Shown here: positions 16,083 through 25,483 of the stretch, piece by piece
How positions within the stretch are numbered: position 1 is the first letter of the stretch
Layout: each line of letters opens with the position of its first letter
NCBI GenBank assembly: GCA_023228285.1
Contig: JALOBM010000001.1
Span: forward strand, 104,374-168,373
DNA from: Candidatus Cloacimonadota bacterium
GTDB lineage: Bacteria > Cloacimonadota > Cloacimonadia > Cloacimonadales > Cloacimonadaceae
Reading direction: 5' to 3'
DNA length: 64,000 nucleotides
Notes under the pieces: model-generated
The model's input: the letters and a program-made list of their open reading frames with translations, nothing else
What the model was told of the DNA's origin: nothing
The model's database searches: none
Program-made: the position numbers and the translations under genes

Positions 16083-17338
16083 TAGATATGAAGTATATCC
16101 GGGCAAATCCGGATGTGGTGCGAAACGCAATTATAAACAAGAACGAAAAAGCGAATCTGGATGAGCTTTTGGCGGCCGACGAAAAACGCCGTAAACTGCA
16201 GTATGATTTCGATCAGTTAAAAGCCAGGCAAAACTCTGTGTCTCAGATCATTGCCCAAAAGAAAAGAGTACGGGAAGAGGTTGCGGAAGAGCTGGCAGAG
16301 ATGGCAAAAGTGGCAGAAGAGATCAAAAGCATCCAATTGGACTTGAGCGCTGTAAGTGCCGAAGCGGATGCGCTCTTGCTCCGCATCCCGAATATCCCGC
16401 ATCCTTCTGTTCCGATCGGCAGGGATGAGTCTTTGAATGAGGTGATTCGCCATGAAGGCGAGCCGCCTAAATTCGATTTTAAGCCTTTGGATCATCTTGA
16501 TGTGGCAAACCATAACGCTATGCTGGATCTTCCCCGCGGGGCAAAGATATCCGGTAGCGGATTTCCCATTTATACGGGATTTGGTGCCCGGCTGGAACGT
16601 GCACTGATAAACTTTATGCTGGAATATCATCTGCAAAAGCACGGTTACACGGAGCTGATGGTGCCTCTTGCCGTGAATAGAAAGACTATGACCGGAACGG
16701 GGCAACTGCCGAAATTGGAAGATGATATGTACCACGTCAGCGAAGATGACCTCTTCCTGATCCCGACCGCAGAAGTGCCGGTTACCAATATCTATGCGGA
16801 CGAAGTGCTGTCCTACAAAGACCTCCCCCAAAAGTTTGTGGCTTACACTCCTTGTTTCCGCAGAGAAGCGGGAAGTTATGGTAAGGACACTCGAGGTTTG
16901 CAGCGTTTGCATCAGTTCAATAAAGTGGAGATGGTACGTTTTGTAGAGCCGGAGTGTTCTGAAGCCGCTTTGGAAGATATGCTGCATGATGCCGAGGACA
17001 TACTGAAAGCTTTTGGATTGCACTATCGGGTAGTGTCGCTGTGCACGGGAGATCTCAGTTTTGCCAGTGAAAAGACCTACGATCTGGAAGTATGGGCGGC
17101 AGGCAGCGGGAAGTATCTGGAAGTATCTTCTGTAAGTAGTTTTGGAGAGTTTCAAGCCCGGCGTGCCAATATCCGCTACAAGGATGCCGAAGGCAAGATG
17201 CGTCATCCTCACACTTTGAATGGTAGTGGTTTGGCCACACCCAGGCTAATGATCGCGATATTGGAAAGCTATCAGCAAGCTGACGGCAGTCTGCGAGTTC
17301 CGGAAGTGCTGAAACCCTGGATGGAATTGAAGTTATAG
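16079..17338 (+). CDS. serS: Seryl-tRNA synthetase
   Basis: 419 residues, normal for bacterial SerRS. The N-terminal coiled-coil arm spans about residues 30-100 (EEVAEELAEMAKVAEEIKS). Class II motifs follow: the motif 2 region FRREAGSYGKDTRGLQRLHQF, with the tRNA/ATP-binding Arg residues, and motif 3 GSGLATPRLMIAILE. The start at 16079 overlaps the tpiA stop (ATGA) and is preceded by GGAG; an ATG at 16088 is a weaker alternative. Two serine tRNAs lie about 9 kb upstream but are not part of the same unit. Confidence 0.97.
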   Translation: MIDMKYIRANPDVVRNAIINKNEKANLDELLAADEKRRKLQYDFDQLKARQNSVSQIIAQKKRVREEVAEELAEMAKVAEEIKSIQLDLSAVSAEADALLLRIPNIPHPSVPIGRDESLNEVIRHEGEPPKFDFKPLDHLDVANHNAMLDLPRGAKISGSGFPIYTGFGARLERALINFMLEYHLQKHGYTELMVPLAVNRKTMTGTGQLPKLEDDMYHVSEDDLFLIPTAEVPVTNIYADEVLSYKDLPQKFVAYTPCFRREAGSYGKDTRGLQRLHQFNKVEMVRFVEPECSEAALEDMLHDAEDILKAFGLHYRVVSLCTGDLSFASEKTYDLEVWAAGSGKYLEVSSVSSFGEFQARRANIRYKDAEGKMRHPHTLNGSGLATPRLMIAILESYQQADGSLRVPEVLKPWMELKL

Positions 17339-17397
17339 TAAGATCAATATGATGATTAACCAGAGTAGATCAACAAACAAAGACCATTGGAGATGAT

Positions 17398-19911
17398 ATG
17401 AGACGCGCATACAGGATTGTTCCGCTGCTTCTGTTGCTTTGCCTGAACCTAGGAGCAAAGCATTCAGACGAGTTTATGATAGGTACTTATTCTTATCTAA
17501 GCAATAGATTTCCCTACCTGGTGGAACACCGGGAGACACTGAGCCGTTATATGCATGAAATGGGCTACAACAGCAATTTGGTTGAGACAAAAAAAGATGA
17601 CCCGGATTTTCCTGCACTGTTGGCAACCCTGGATAAACACGAAATCGATGCATGGATCATAGAGAAGTCGTATTCGGACGACCCTGCTGATGAAAGGCAT
17701 TATGCCATCTCATATATGACAACATCGAGTTATCAGAGATTTGAGGCGGAATATCTGGATGAGAATGATCTCCACCGCGGCGACAGCAAAGACAACAGAT
17801 TTTGGTATGCATCGCGTAATGATAACCTGATTACTCGCACGGGAAGGGCAAAAGCAGATTCGAGGGCCTCAAACGGATATGTGTGGCAAAGCATCCGGGG
17901 CAAAGATAAACCAGGATATGCCATGGGGGATCTCCGCTATCGCTGGCCCAATCCAAATGGCTTCTATGTGCGGTTTGGACATTCATTTCGCGTTTATCGA
18001 AGAAACCTTCCAACTCATGCTGGCAATTATCTATGGGTCACCTATAGATTCAAGCTTGCGGACATAGCTCCAGATGTAAAACCGGATACGGAGCTTCTAC
18101 GCTTTGAAGTGGTGGGTTTTAATCTGGAAGGAAGCGGCTTTGCCGCCAAGGCTACCCCGCTTGCGGCATCATCTTCCAAGGGTACGGCTCAGGAGGCAGC
18201 ATATACACTGGCAGATTACGAGCGTTCCCGCGGGGAGGACGGTTATGTGGATTTTGTGCTTAAGATACCTTATCAGGATTTGATCGACGCCAATCTGTTT
18301 AAACTTGATGCTACTGGTGTGTACGTTCTGGATAACCTCAATGCACGCTTGTATTGGCAAGGTAACTGCAACCTGGAGCTGGACTATGTGGAAATCGAAG
18401 ATCAAATGAGCCGGGAATTGAGATCCATGGACGAAGCCCAAAAGGCAAAACTACTGAGCCGGGCCCGGAATCTGATTAGCCAAGGCAAAGGGAATGTACT
18501 AGGTTTCTATACCTTCGACGAACCTTTACAACCTCAGTTCAACAGTTATAGAATAATGGATGAACTAATGGCGGAAGAAGATATCAATATAATGACCGCA
18601 ATCTACGATTATAAGTATGAAGACATCGTCTTGGACAAAACAAATGAAGTCTATTACGACAATGTGGCAGGATTTATTAGTGCGGCTCAACCAAGAATTG
18701 TGGCACCGGATATATATCCCATGCTTCAAGGCTACAGCTTGAATCCGGGAGCAGAGGGCAGGGAATTCCTCCAGGAAGTTTTGAACAGCAATATGCTTCA
18801 GATTTATGAACATGGAGTCCGCTATTGCAAAGAGGATCCATCCAGAAAGTTCTATCCCATCATACAGGCATTCGGAAGATGGGAAAAGGGGGATCCGGAT
18901 ACGTGGAGAAAATGGGTTTTACCGCCATATGCCACACAAAAAGCTCTACTTTATCTGCCCCTGGTGTATCAGGCGGACGGGGTTTTGCACTACAGACTAC
19001 AATCCTACATTGATCAAGATGGATATGGCGAATATACAAGCCTGAGTGCCATAATGAAAGACGGGAAACACATGTCCCCGGTACCCGGTATGGAGGCAAT
19101 GGACGCCATCATGCACTCCAATCCCAAGGTCTATATGTACGGAAACATCCTGCAAGACATGGAATGGCTGGACGCCGGAACGATCATGACAAAGCCCACG
19201 AAGTCCAAGGTAATCCCCAAACAGATACCAGTAAAAGCGATGTATGTGCAAAATCAAACAGAAGCTCCTTATAGCGGGTACATACAATGCGGGTATTATA
19301 TCGATGCGGATAAAACGCCCTATTTGATGCTGGTAAATCGCCGTGGTAATTACTTTAACAGTAGTGTGGCTACCAGTGAAGACTTGGTGCCTCCCTCATT
19401 GTATGATCAGCATTATCCTCAGGCAGATCCCCAAACACTGCACATTACTCTGAGTCCATACATCAAAGGTTATTCGGAAAATGTGGGCTTGATGGATCCT
19501 TACGATAAGCAGATATACCAGGTACAGGATGGTAAATGCGCCATCGAAATCCCTGCAGGCGAGGCGAAGCTGCTGAAACTGGTGAACACTCTGCCGTCCA
19601 GGGTGGAAGGCTTGGTGACACTTAAGGGAGAGACCATAATAGCTCACGATGTTACTTTGGAAAAAGGAGCAAAGCTGAAAATGCATAAAGACGCTCGTGT
19701 CACTATGTTGCCAGGAGCCCGCATCTTCGCTCCCGAAAACACTGATGTGGTATTGGCTGGAGAAATAGAAATGCAGGGAGACTCCTCGCTTGTGATAATG
19801 GGATACCTGAAAGAAAAGAATGTGGACATCAGGCAAGATGAGCAAGCGAAGCTTCTGAAACAGCCCCAAGCCAAGAAGTCCTTCTTCAAAAGATTGTTTT
19901 GCATAGACTAA
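17398..19911 (+). CDS. Secreted glycoside-hydrolase-like protein of unknown family
   Basis: 837 residues with a signal peptide (about 1-20; GGAGA precedes the start). I cannot name the family. Residues 100-345 look like a carbohydrate-binding-type beta sandwich (FYVRFGHSFRVYRR). Residues about 345-600 resemble a TIM barrel with NVLGFYTFDEPLQPQ, where E375 occupies the position of an acid/base residue in many glycosidases, and later YPIIQAFGRWEKGDPDTWR and DGVLHYRLQSY. The C-terminus (about 725-810) is a short beta-helix-like region (EGLVTLKGETIIAHDVTLEKG). It precedes a Wzz-type protein by 9 bp, suggesting a link to polysaccharide assembly or turnover, which is inference. Confidence 0.75.
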   Translation: MRRAYRIVPLLLLLCLNLGAKHSDEFMIGTYSYLSNRFPYLVEHRETLSRYMHEMGYNSNLVETKKDDPDFPALLATLDKHEIDAWIIEKSYSDDPADERHYAISYMTTSSYQRFEAEYLDENDLHRGDSKDNRFWYASRNDNLITRTGRAKADSRASNGYVWQSIRGKDKPGYAMGDLRYRWPNPNGFYVRFGHSFRVYRRNLPTHAGNYLWVTYRFKLADIAPDVKPDTELLRFEVVGFNLEGSGFAAKATPLAASSSKGTAQEAAYTLADYERSRGEDGYVDFVLKIPYQDLIDANLFKLDATGVYVLDNLNARLYWQGNCNLELDYVEIEDQMSRELRSMDEAQKAKLLSRARNLISQGKGNVLGFYTFDEPLQPQFNSYRIMDELMAEEDINIMTAIYDYKYEDIVLDKTNEVYYDNVAGFISAAQPRIVAPDIYPMLQGYSLNPGAEGREFLQEVLNSNMLQIYEHGVRYCKEDPSRKFYPIIQAFGRWEKGDPDTWRKWVLPPYATQKALLYLPLVYQADGVLHYRLQSYIDQDGYGEYTSLSAIMKDGKHMSPVPGMEAMDAIMHSNPKVYMYGNILQDMEWLDAGTIMTKPTKSKVIPKQIPVKAMYVQNQTEAPYSGYIQCGYYIDADKTPYLMLVNRRGNYFNSSVATSEDLVPPSLYDQHYPQADPQTLHITLSPYIKGYSENVGLMDPYDKQIYQVQDGKCAIEIPAGEAKLLKLVNTLPSRVEGLVTLKGETIIAHDVTLEKGAKLKMHKDARVTMLPGARIFAPENTDVVLAGEIEMQGDSSLVIMGYLKEKNVDIRQDEQAKLLKQPQAKKSFFKRLFCID

Positions 19912-19920
19912 GGAATGCTC

Positions 19921-21084
19921 ATGGAACATAAAAGCTTCGATATCTTTGAACTACTGAGGATCATGGCGGAAAATCGCAAGATGATCATCGCGATTGTGTT
20001 AATTGTAGCCATCGCGGCAGTGATTTATAGTTTGTTGACTCCACAGATATTCAGTTCCAGAGCCAGCTTCTTCTCTGTGGGAGATCAATCCTCGTCACTA
20101 CCGATAAATATACCTGGGCTTTCCGGCGTTGCGGCAAGTCTGCTTGGTTCCGAGGGCTCCCCAAATGCGGAGAATCTCACTACAGTGATGAGATCACGAA
20201 CCTTTGCCGAAGACCTCATCCGGGAGTTCAAACTTATCGATTACTTTAAACTTACTCATCCCGACAGCCTGAGAAATCTGGACGATGCCATAGAAAAGTT
20301 GAGAGGCAAGATGTTCTCTACCGGCTACGACGATGCCAGCGGATTAATCTCCATCAAGATAAGTTCAAAGGATAAACAGCTTTCTTTGGATATGGTGAAT
20401 TACCTCTTGCAGAAATTGGATAAATACAACAGAGAGCAGAAAGTAACACAGGGTAAGCTAAACCGTCAGTTTCTGGAAGGTAGAGTGAAAGAGATAGAGG
20501 CTAGCCTGGATTCTCTGATCGAGCGCAGCCGGGAGATGGGAGAGAGCACGAAAGTGGTGCATCTGGAAGCCCAGGGCGAAGCAATTATCAAATCTTATAC
20601 CGAGTTGATCGCAGAAGGTATGAAAGCAGATCTAGACCTGGAAATGGCAAAGGCCAATTATGGCGAAAACAGCCCGGTGATGCAAGCGGCAATATTGCGT
20701 AGAAACAGCATCCAAAAGCAGATTCGAGACCTGGAAGAAAACAAGAATACACCAGAGTATCTGCTGGATATGGGCAAACTGCCTCAGATCACTGCCGATC
20801 ATCTGCGACTGGAGATGAACATGCAGATAAACCGTACTCTGTATGAATACATCTATCCGCAGTATGAAGCAGCGCGCCTGGTGGAACTGAAGGATATGCC
20901 CACCATAGATATCCTGGATGCCCCGCGCCTGGCGGGTCGAAGAGATTACCCCAAGCGAGCGATAATCTGCATCATATCTACTCTGGTGGCATTCGTCTTT
21001 GCCGTAGCCGTAGCTTTGCTGATTGAGCTGTTCAAACGCAATAAACACCGCGTAAGTGCGATAACGAACAGTCTGAAGAAATGA
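19921..21084 (+). CDS. Wzz-type polysaccharide chain-length determinant / copolymerase
   Basis: 387 residues. The ATG at 19921 is preferred over 19915 because it is correctly spaced from AAGGA. Two transmembrane helices bracket a large periplasmic part: TM1 at about residues 20-40 and TM2 near 345-370, with the RDYPKR segment just before TM2 typical of Wzz proteins. The middle is mostly coiled coil (residues 150-290). No tyrosine-kinase domain is attached. Such proteins set the length of O-antigen or exopolysaccharide chains. No glycosyltransferases are nearby. Confidence 0.85.
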   Translation: MEHKSFDIFELLRIMAENRKMIIAIVLIVAIAAVIYSLLTPQIFSSRASFFSVGDQSSSLPINIPGLSGVAASLLGSEGSPNAENLTTVMRSRTFAEDLIREFKLIDYFKLTHPDSLRNLDDAIEKLRGKMFSTGYDDASGLISIKISSKDKQLSLDMVNYLLQKLDKYNREQKVTQGKLNRQFLEGRVKEIEASLDSLIERSREMGESTKVVHLEAQGEAIIKSYTELIAEGMKADLDLEMAKANYGENSPVMQAAILRRNSIQKQIRDLEENKNTPEYLLDMGKLPQITADHLRLEMNMQINRTLYEYIYPQYEAARLVELKDMPTIDILDAPRLAGRRDYPKRAIICIISTLVAFVFAVAVALLIELFKRNKHRVSAITNSLKK

Positions 21085-21120
21085 TACTCTCTGGTATCTC
21101 AGCTCAAAGGAGCAAATGGC

Positions 21121-21882
21121 ATGACTAAGTTTCAAGCCTTGGTGGACATCGTTGCAGCGTTAAGGGACAAGGATAATGGTTGTCCCTGGGATATAAAGCA
21201 GACTCATGAATCTCTGGTTCCAAACTTCATAGAAGAACTTTACGAAGTGGTTGAGGCCATCGAAGACAAGGATTATGGTGCCTTGCGGGAAGAACTGGGT
21301 GATCTCATGCTACACATTGTGTTTCAAGCTCAGATCTCTTCCGAAGAAGGAATCTTTGAGATGACGGATGTATTGGAGGCGATCTGCAACAAGCTTGTAC
21401 ACCGTCACCCCCATGTGTTTGCTGATGTTCAGGTGGATGATGCTGAAAGTGTGAAGATGAATTGGGAACGCATCAAGAAACAGGAGAAGAAGGAGCGGGA
21501 AAGCGTGTTGGACGGTATTCCGCGCGCACTGCCTGCTTTGATCCATGCTCAACGGATCCAGGAGAAGGCTGCCTCGGTGGGCTTCGATTGGCAGGACATG
21601 AAGCCGGTCTTGGAAAAGATAGAGGAAGAGCATGAGGAATTGCTGGAAGCACTGGCTCAGAACGACCAGGATGCCATTAGTGAGGAATTGGGAGACTATC
21701 TGTTCAGCATCGTTAATCTGGCTCGAAAGCTGAACATAGACGCGGAAGCTGCTTTAAAAGCTACCAACCGCAAGTTTTACCGTCGATTCCGCTATGTGGA
21801 AAGCCAATACAACGAGGACGAAATCCATGAAGCAAGCCTTGAGGAACTCGATTCCCACTGGGAATCGGCCAAAACCAAGTAA
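21121..21882 (+). CDS. mazG: Nucleoside triphosphate pyrophosphohydrolase MazG
   Basis: Hydrolyses NTPs/dNTPs to monophosphates and pyrophosphate as house-cleaning. 253 residues with two MazG folds: the first has CPWDIKQTHESL, EELYEVVEAI and LREELGDLMLHIVFQ with the metal-binding EExxE and ExxD pattern; the second repeats it as EEHEELLEAL and SEELGDYLFSIV. A Shine-Dalgarno (AAGGAG) precedes the ATG. The 3' end overlaps the next gene by about 56 nt. Confidence 0.95.
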   Translation: MTKFQALVDIVAALRDKDNGCPWDIKQTHESLVPNFIEELYEVVEAIEDKDYGALREELGDLMLHIVFQAQISSEEGIFEMTDVLEAICNKLVHRHPHVFADVQVDDAESVKMNWERIKKQEKKERESVLDGIPRALPALIHAQRIQEKAASVGFDWQDMKPVLEKIEEEHEELLEALAQNDQDAISEELGDYLFSIVNLARKLNIDAEAALKATNRKFYRRFRYVESQYNEDEIHEASLEELDSHWESAKTK

Positions 21883-23380
21883 CCGTTTTCATCATCTCAG
21901 AGTATACATAGTACTTGGCTCGCTATTCATCTTTGTATTCTTTGCGATATACACTCAAGTGCTCATCCAGAAAGCAAAAACAGAGCAAGAGTACGTTCCC
22001 CGCATATTTGCCCGCTACATTGCCTATACCGATGGCTATCTGAGAGTGGCAGAGAAGTATGCCCAATTGCTTACCGAAGTAAGCTCCAAATACCTTCAAT
22101 TCACTGCACAACGAGATTTTCAACAGCAGCTATGGGATTATATATCCACCGAGTTTATGCAGGAGAATCCGATCCCTATCATTGTGACGGATGATGATTT
22201 TTTGCCCTTGGTATGGAAGAATGTAGGAGTTAGCCCAGACAGTCTTTACGAAGAGTTGTCCGAAGCATCAAAGGCCAGATTGGAAGAGCATATATCCAAA
22301 ATGGTGCAAACTCCGTTGATCGACGAGGGGACTCTTACCGGATATGCTTTTTACAGTAAGCCAATATCCTTTGAGCAGTTTATAAAGAACATAGATTACG
22401 AGATCATAGTAACCGATCGTAACCGCGAACCGCTCTTTTGGCGCAATGTAAATGTAGATGAAACAGCCCGCTTTCACCAATTGCCGATCGCTGATCAGTT
22501 TGATCTGCTCTCCCGGCAATCATCCATGACCGAGATCCCGCTGCTGAACGAACAAGATTCCATGGGCTACATCTACTTCAGCAATCCCCAATCTCTGTCT
22601 TATATCCGCTACATCATCATCCTGGAACTCTTTTTGGCGCTGATGGTAGTTTTCTTTGGCAGTTATGGCTTTCTATTATTGAAACGCAGCGAGAAAGACA
22701 CTCTGTGGGTAAGTCTGGCCAAAGAAACCGCCCATCAATTCGGAACTCCCATTACATCGCTGATGGGCTGGATAGACTATATGGCAGAGAGTCCCACGGA
22801 AGGAGTAGAACGACCGGATATGCCACAGATATTGAACTTCATGCGGGGAGATCTGGAGCATTTACGCAACATCGCCTCCCGCTTCGGTAAAGTGGGCAGC
22901 ATCACAAAGTTGGAGCCTCACAATCTACATCAGGTTCTCTTTGATGTGGTGGAGTATTTTCGTCATCGTATGCCGCACTTGGGTTCTCGTATCGATATCC
23001 ATCTGATCAGTAAAATCGAGCAAATAAATGTGATGATGGATGAGGAATTGATCAAATGGACTTTGGAAAACCTGATCAAAAACTGTGTGGATGCGATGTC
23101 CGGTAAGGGCGGCAATATCATCCTGACTGCCACCCAGAAGGATCCCTATGTGTATATCCAAATCCGCGATGAAGGCAAAGGCATTCCCCGCAGAGAATGG
23201 AAAAAGGTCTTTGATCCTGGAGTGACCAGCAAAACCAGAGGTTGGGGGCTGGGGCTCAGCCTGGCAAAGCGCATCATAGAAGAATACCATCAAGGTAGGA
23301 TCCGCGTGGTGGAAAGTGCGATCAACGAAGGTACCACCATCGAGATTAAACTCTTTAATGCCGATCACTTCAGGAGGTGA
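21827..23380 (+). CDS. Membrane sensor histidine kinase
   Basis: 517 residues from the ATG at 21827 (GAGGA 8 nt upstream); a longer frame begins at 21794. TM1 lies near residues 27-45 and TM2 near 270-290, enclosing an extracytoplasmic sensor of about 225 residues. The cytoplasmic part has an H-box KETAHQFGTPITSL with H303, then ATPase motifs ENLIKNCVDAMSG, RDEGKGIP and GWGLGLSLAKRIIEE. No response regulator is adjacent: the next gene is nnr, so this is an orphan kinase. The overlap with mazG is unusual for unrelated functions. Confidence 0.9.
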   Translation: MKQALRNSIPTGNRPKPSNRFHHLRVYIVLGSLFIFVFFAIYTQVLIQKAKTEQEYVPRIFARYIAYTDGYLRVAEKYAQLLTEVSSKYLQFTAQRDFQQQLWDYISTEFMQENPIPIIVTDDDFLPLVWKNVGVSPDSLYEELSEASKARLEEHISKMVQTPLIDEGTLTGYAFYSKPISFEQFIKNIDYEIIVTDRNREPLFWRNVNVDETARFHQLPIADQFDLLSRQSSMTEIPLLNEQDSMGYIYFSNPQSLSYIRYIIILELFLALMVVFFGSYGFLLLKRSEKDTLWVSLAKETAHQFGTPITSLMGWIDYMAESPTEGVERPDMPQILNFMRGDLEHLRNIASRFGKVGSITKLEPHNLHQVLFDVVEYFRHRMPHLGSRIDIHLISKIEQINVMMDEELIKWTLENLIKNCVDAMSGKGGNIILTATQKDPYVYIQIRDEGKGIPRREWKKVFDPGVTSKTRGWGLGLSLAKRIIEEYHQGRIRVVESAINEGTTIEIKLFNADHFRR

Positions 23381-23382
23381 GT

Positions 23383-24891
23383 ATGGAACGGATTCTTTCC
23401 CGCACAGAAATGCAAGCTATCGACAGAAAAACCATTGACGAATTTGGCATTCCATCCCATGTATTGATGGAGGTTGCGGGAGCTCGCTGCGCCGATCATA
23501 TTATGAGGGAGTATCCTGATCAGGTACAGGATGGCGTGGTAGTGCTTTGCGGAACAGGCAACAATGGCGGCGATGGCTATGTAATTGCCCGGCATCTTTT
23601 TGCCTTTTGTCCCGAAATTCTGATATTCAGTCTGGGGACAGGTAAGATGAGCGAAGAAAGCAGAAACAACCGTTTACTATGCGAAAAGCTGGATATTCCT
23701 ATCTTTGATATCAACTCTCAACGAGACTTGCGGGGATCGGTGCTTGAAGCTATCGGAGTGATCCCTGTTCTGATTGATGCAGTCTTTGGTATCGGTTTCA
23801 AAGGGGATTTGCCGCCTCTGATACATAATGCTTTTACCGCATTCTCCAGCATGGCGGAAGTGGTGGTAGCCATAGATATTCCATCCGGATTGGACGCAGA
23901 TAATGGCAATGGGGAGTGCATGAAAGCAGACCTTACGCTTGCCATCGAAGAGCTGAAGTATGGCCATATCCTGCAAAATGGCTGCCTCCGCTGTGGAAAG
24001 CTCTTACGCATACCCATCGGTATTCCCGAAATCTACAAGGAAGACACCGCTGCATACATATACAATGAGTGCATCCTGCCTGAACGTCCTGCTAATGCAC
24101 ATAAGGGGGATTTTGGCAGAGTGTACATCTTTGGCGGAAGCCCGGGTTATGTGGGTAGCGTCCGTCTATCTGCAAGATCCGCTTTACGTAGTGGAGCAGG
24201 ATTGGTGCATATCTGCTCCCGCAAAGAAGTAATTTCGTTCTACACCGCAGCATGCGATGAGGTGATGAATTTTGCCATTCCCGAAACCAGTAAGAATATG
24301 CCTTGCCAAAAGGAGCTGAAAGAGCTTCTCAAGCGTGCCGACGCCATTTGCATCGGCTCCGGAATGGGCTTGGACGAATATGCCTTGCACCTGCTAAGCA
24401 TCATTCTGAAATATGCCGAATGTCCTTGTGTGATAGATGCCGACGCCATCACGTTACTGGCGCAAAACCGGGACTTGATTCCACTCCTGAAACTAGGTAA
24501 CTTTGTGCTAACGCCGCACAAGGCGGAGTTTTGCCGATTGGCGGGGATATCTCTACAGGATTTGGATGCAGATCTCATCGCCCGCTTGAACGAAGCTCAG
24601 GCGGCATGGGGCTGTGCAATCCTGTTGAAGGGGCATAGCAGCCTGTATGCAGACGGGGATAAAACTCTGGTGATCCGTGCCGGGAACGACGCTTTGGCCA
24701 CCGGGGGCAGCGGAGACCTTCTGGCAGGCATCATAGCGTCATTTGCTGCCCAAAATCTGCCCCTATATCAAGCTGTTTGCTCGGCTGCCCTGCTGATGGG
24801 TAGCACCGCAGAAAGATTGTGCCGGAAGCAGCATTCATATTCCGTGTTACCCGGAGATATCATCGAACATTTGGGAGATAAAGATGCATAA
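23383..24891 (+). CDS. nnr: Bifunctional NAD(P)H-hydrate epimerase / ADP-dependent dehydratase
   Basis: Repairs damaged NAD(P)H hydrates. 502 residues; the ATG at 23383 sits 5 nt after AGGAGG. The N-terminal YjeF epimerase domain (about 1-215) has GTGNNGGDGYVIARHL and the catalytic-region DAVFGIGFKGDLP. The C-terminal ribokinase-like dehydratase domain (about 225-495) has GGSPGYVGSVRLSA, GSGMG, NFVLTPHKAEFCRL and the nucleotide-binding GNDALATGGSGDLLAGIIA. It overlaps the next gene by 8 nt. Confidence 0.96.
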   Translation: MERILSRTEMQAIDRKTIDEFGIPSHVLMEVAGARCADHIMREYPDQVQDGVVVLCGTGNNGGDGYVIARHLFAFCPEILIFSLGTGKMSEESRNNRLLCEKLDIPIFDINSQRDLRGSVLEAIGVIPVLIDAVFGIGFKGDLPPLIHNAFTAFSSMAEVVVAIDIPSGLDADNGNGECMKADLTLAIEELKYGHILQNGCLRCGKLLRIPIGIPEIYKEDTAAYIYNECILPERPANAHKGDFGRVYIFGGSPGYVGSVRLSARSALRSGAGLVHICSRKEVISFYTAACDEVMNFAIPETSKNMPCQKELKELLKRADAICIGSGMGLDEYALHLLSIILKYAECPCVIDADAITLLAQNRDLIPLLKLGNFVLTPHKAEFCRLAGISLQDLDADLIARLNEAQAAWGCAILLKGHSSLYADGDKTLVIRAGNDALATGGSGDLLAGIIASFAAQNLPLYQAVCSAALLMGSTAERLCRKQHSYSVLPGDIIEHLGDKDA

Positions 24892-25483
24892 ACTTGCTAA
24901 GATAAATACCCCCGTTTTCTGGGCTGAAGGGCATCCCGGGGCTTTGGATAGGGAAAACTGGAAGCTGGAGATTTGCGGACTTTGCGAGAATCCCGTCAAG
25001 CTTAGCTGGCAGGATTTGCAGGAGTTTCAGGTAGAAACAGTTAATGCCCGGCTCACCAGCGTTACCCGCTGGTCTGTGTATGGTGCCTGGACGGGAGTGA
25101 GGATCGCAAACCTGCTGGATCACGCAAAAATACTTTCCGGGTGCCGCTATCTGCGCTTTTGGTCGGTGGGAGATGTGTATGACACCTCGATTCCTCTGGC
25201 AATAGGGCAAAAGGAACGCTCACTGGTTGCCTGGGCATTCGACGGAGAGCTCTTGGACGAGAATTATGGCGGACCAATCCGTGCTTTTATCCCCTATCTT
25301 TGGGGCTACAAATCTGCCAAAAGCATCATTAGAATTGAACTAATGGATCATTATATACCCGGATTCTGGGAGATACGTGGCTACACAGACAGTGGCGAGA
25401 TTGAAGCAGGTGTATGCCGGGACATTAATGATGACGGCGCTTTGAAGCACATTCCCGGTGGGGAAGTGATAGAATTTAGCTAA
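24884..25483 (+). CDS. SUOX-fold (oxidoreductase molybdopterin-binding domain) protein without the Mo-ligating Cys
   Basis: 199 residues, a stand-alone domain of the sulfite oxidase/YedY fold. Family features are LEICGLCENPVKLSWQDL near the start, the VTRWS segment, WTGVRIANLLDHA, and GGPIRAFIPYLWGYKSAKSI near the C-terminus. In active members the residue before VT[RG]WS is the cysteine that binds molybdenum. Here the codon is AGC (Ser59) in LTSVTRWS, so the usual ligand is absent. There is no signal peptide, so it is probably cytoplasmic. It may be a non-catalytic or repurposed protein. It is coupled by overlap to nnr before it and the EamA gene after it. Confidence 0.82.
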   Translation: MHKLAKINTPVFWAEGHPGALDRENWKLEICGLCENPVKLSWQDLQEFQVETVNARLTSVTRWSVYGAWTGVRIANLLDHAKILSGCRYLRFWSVGDVYDTSIPLAIGQKERSLVAWAFDGELLDENYGGPIRAFIPYLWGYKSAKSIIRIELMDHYIPGFWEIRGYTDSGEIEAGVCRDINDDGALKHIPGGEVIEFS

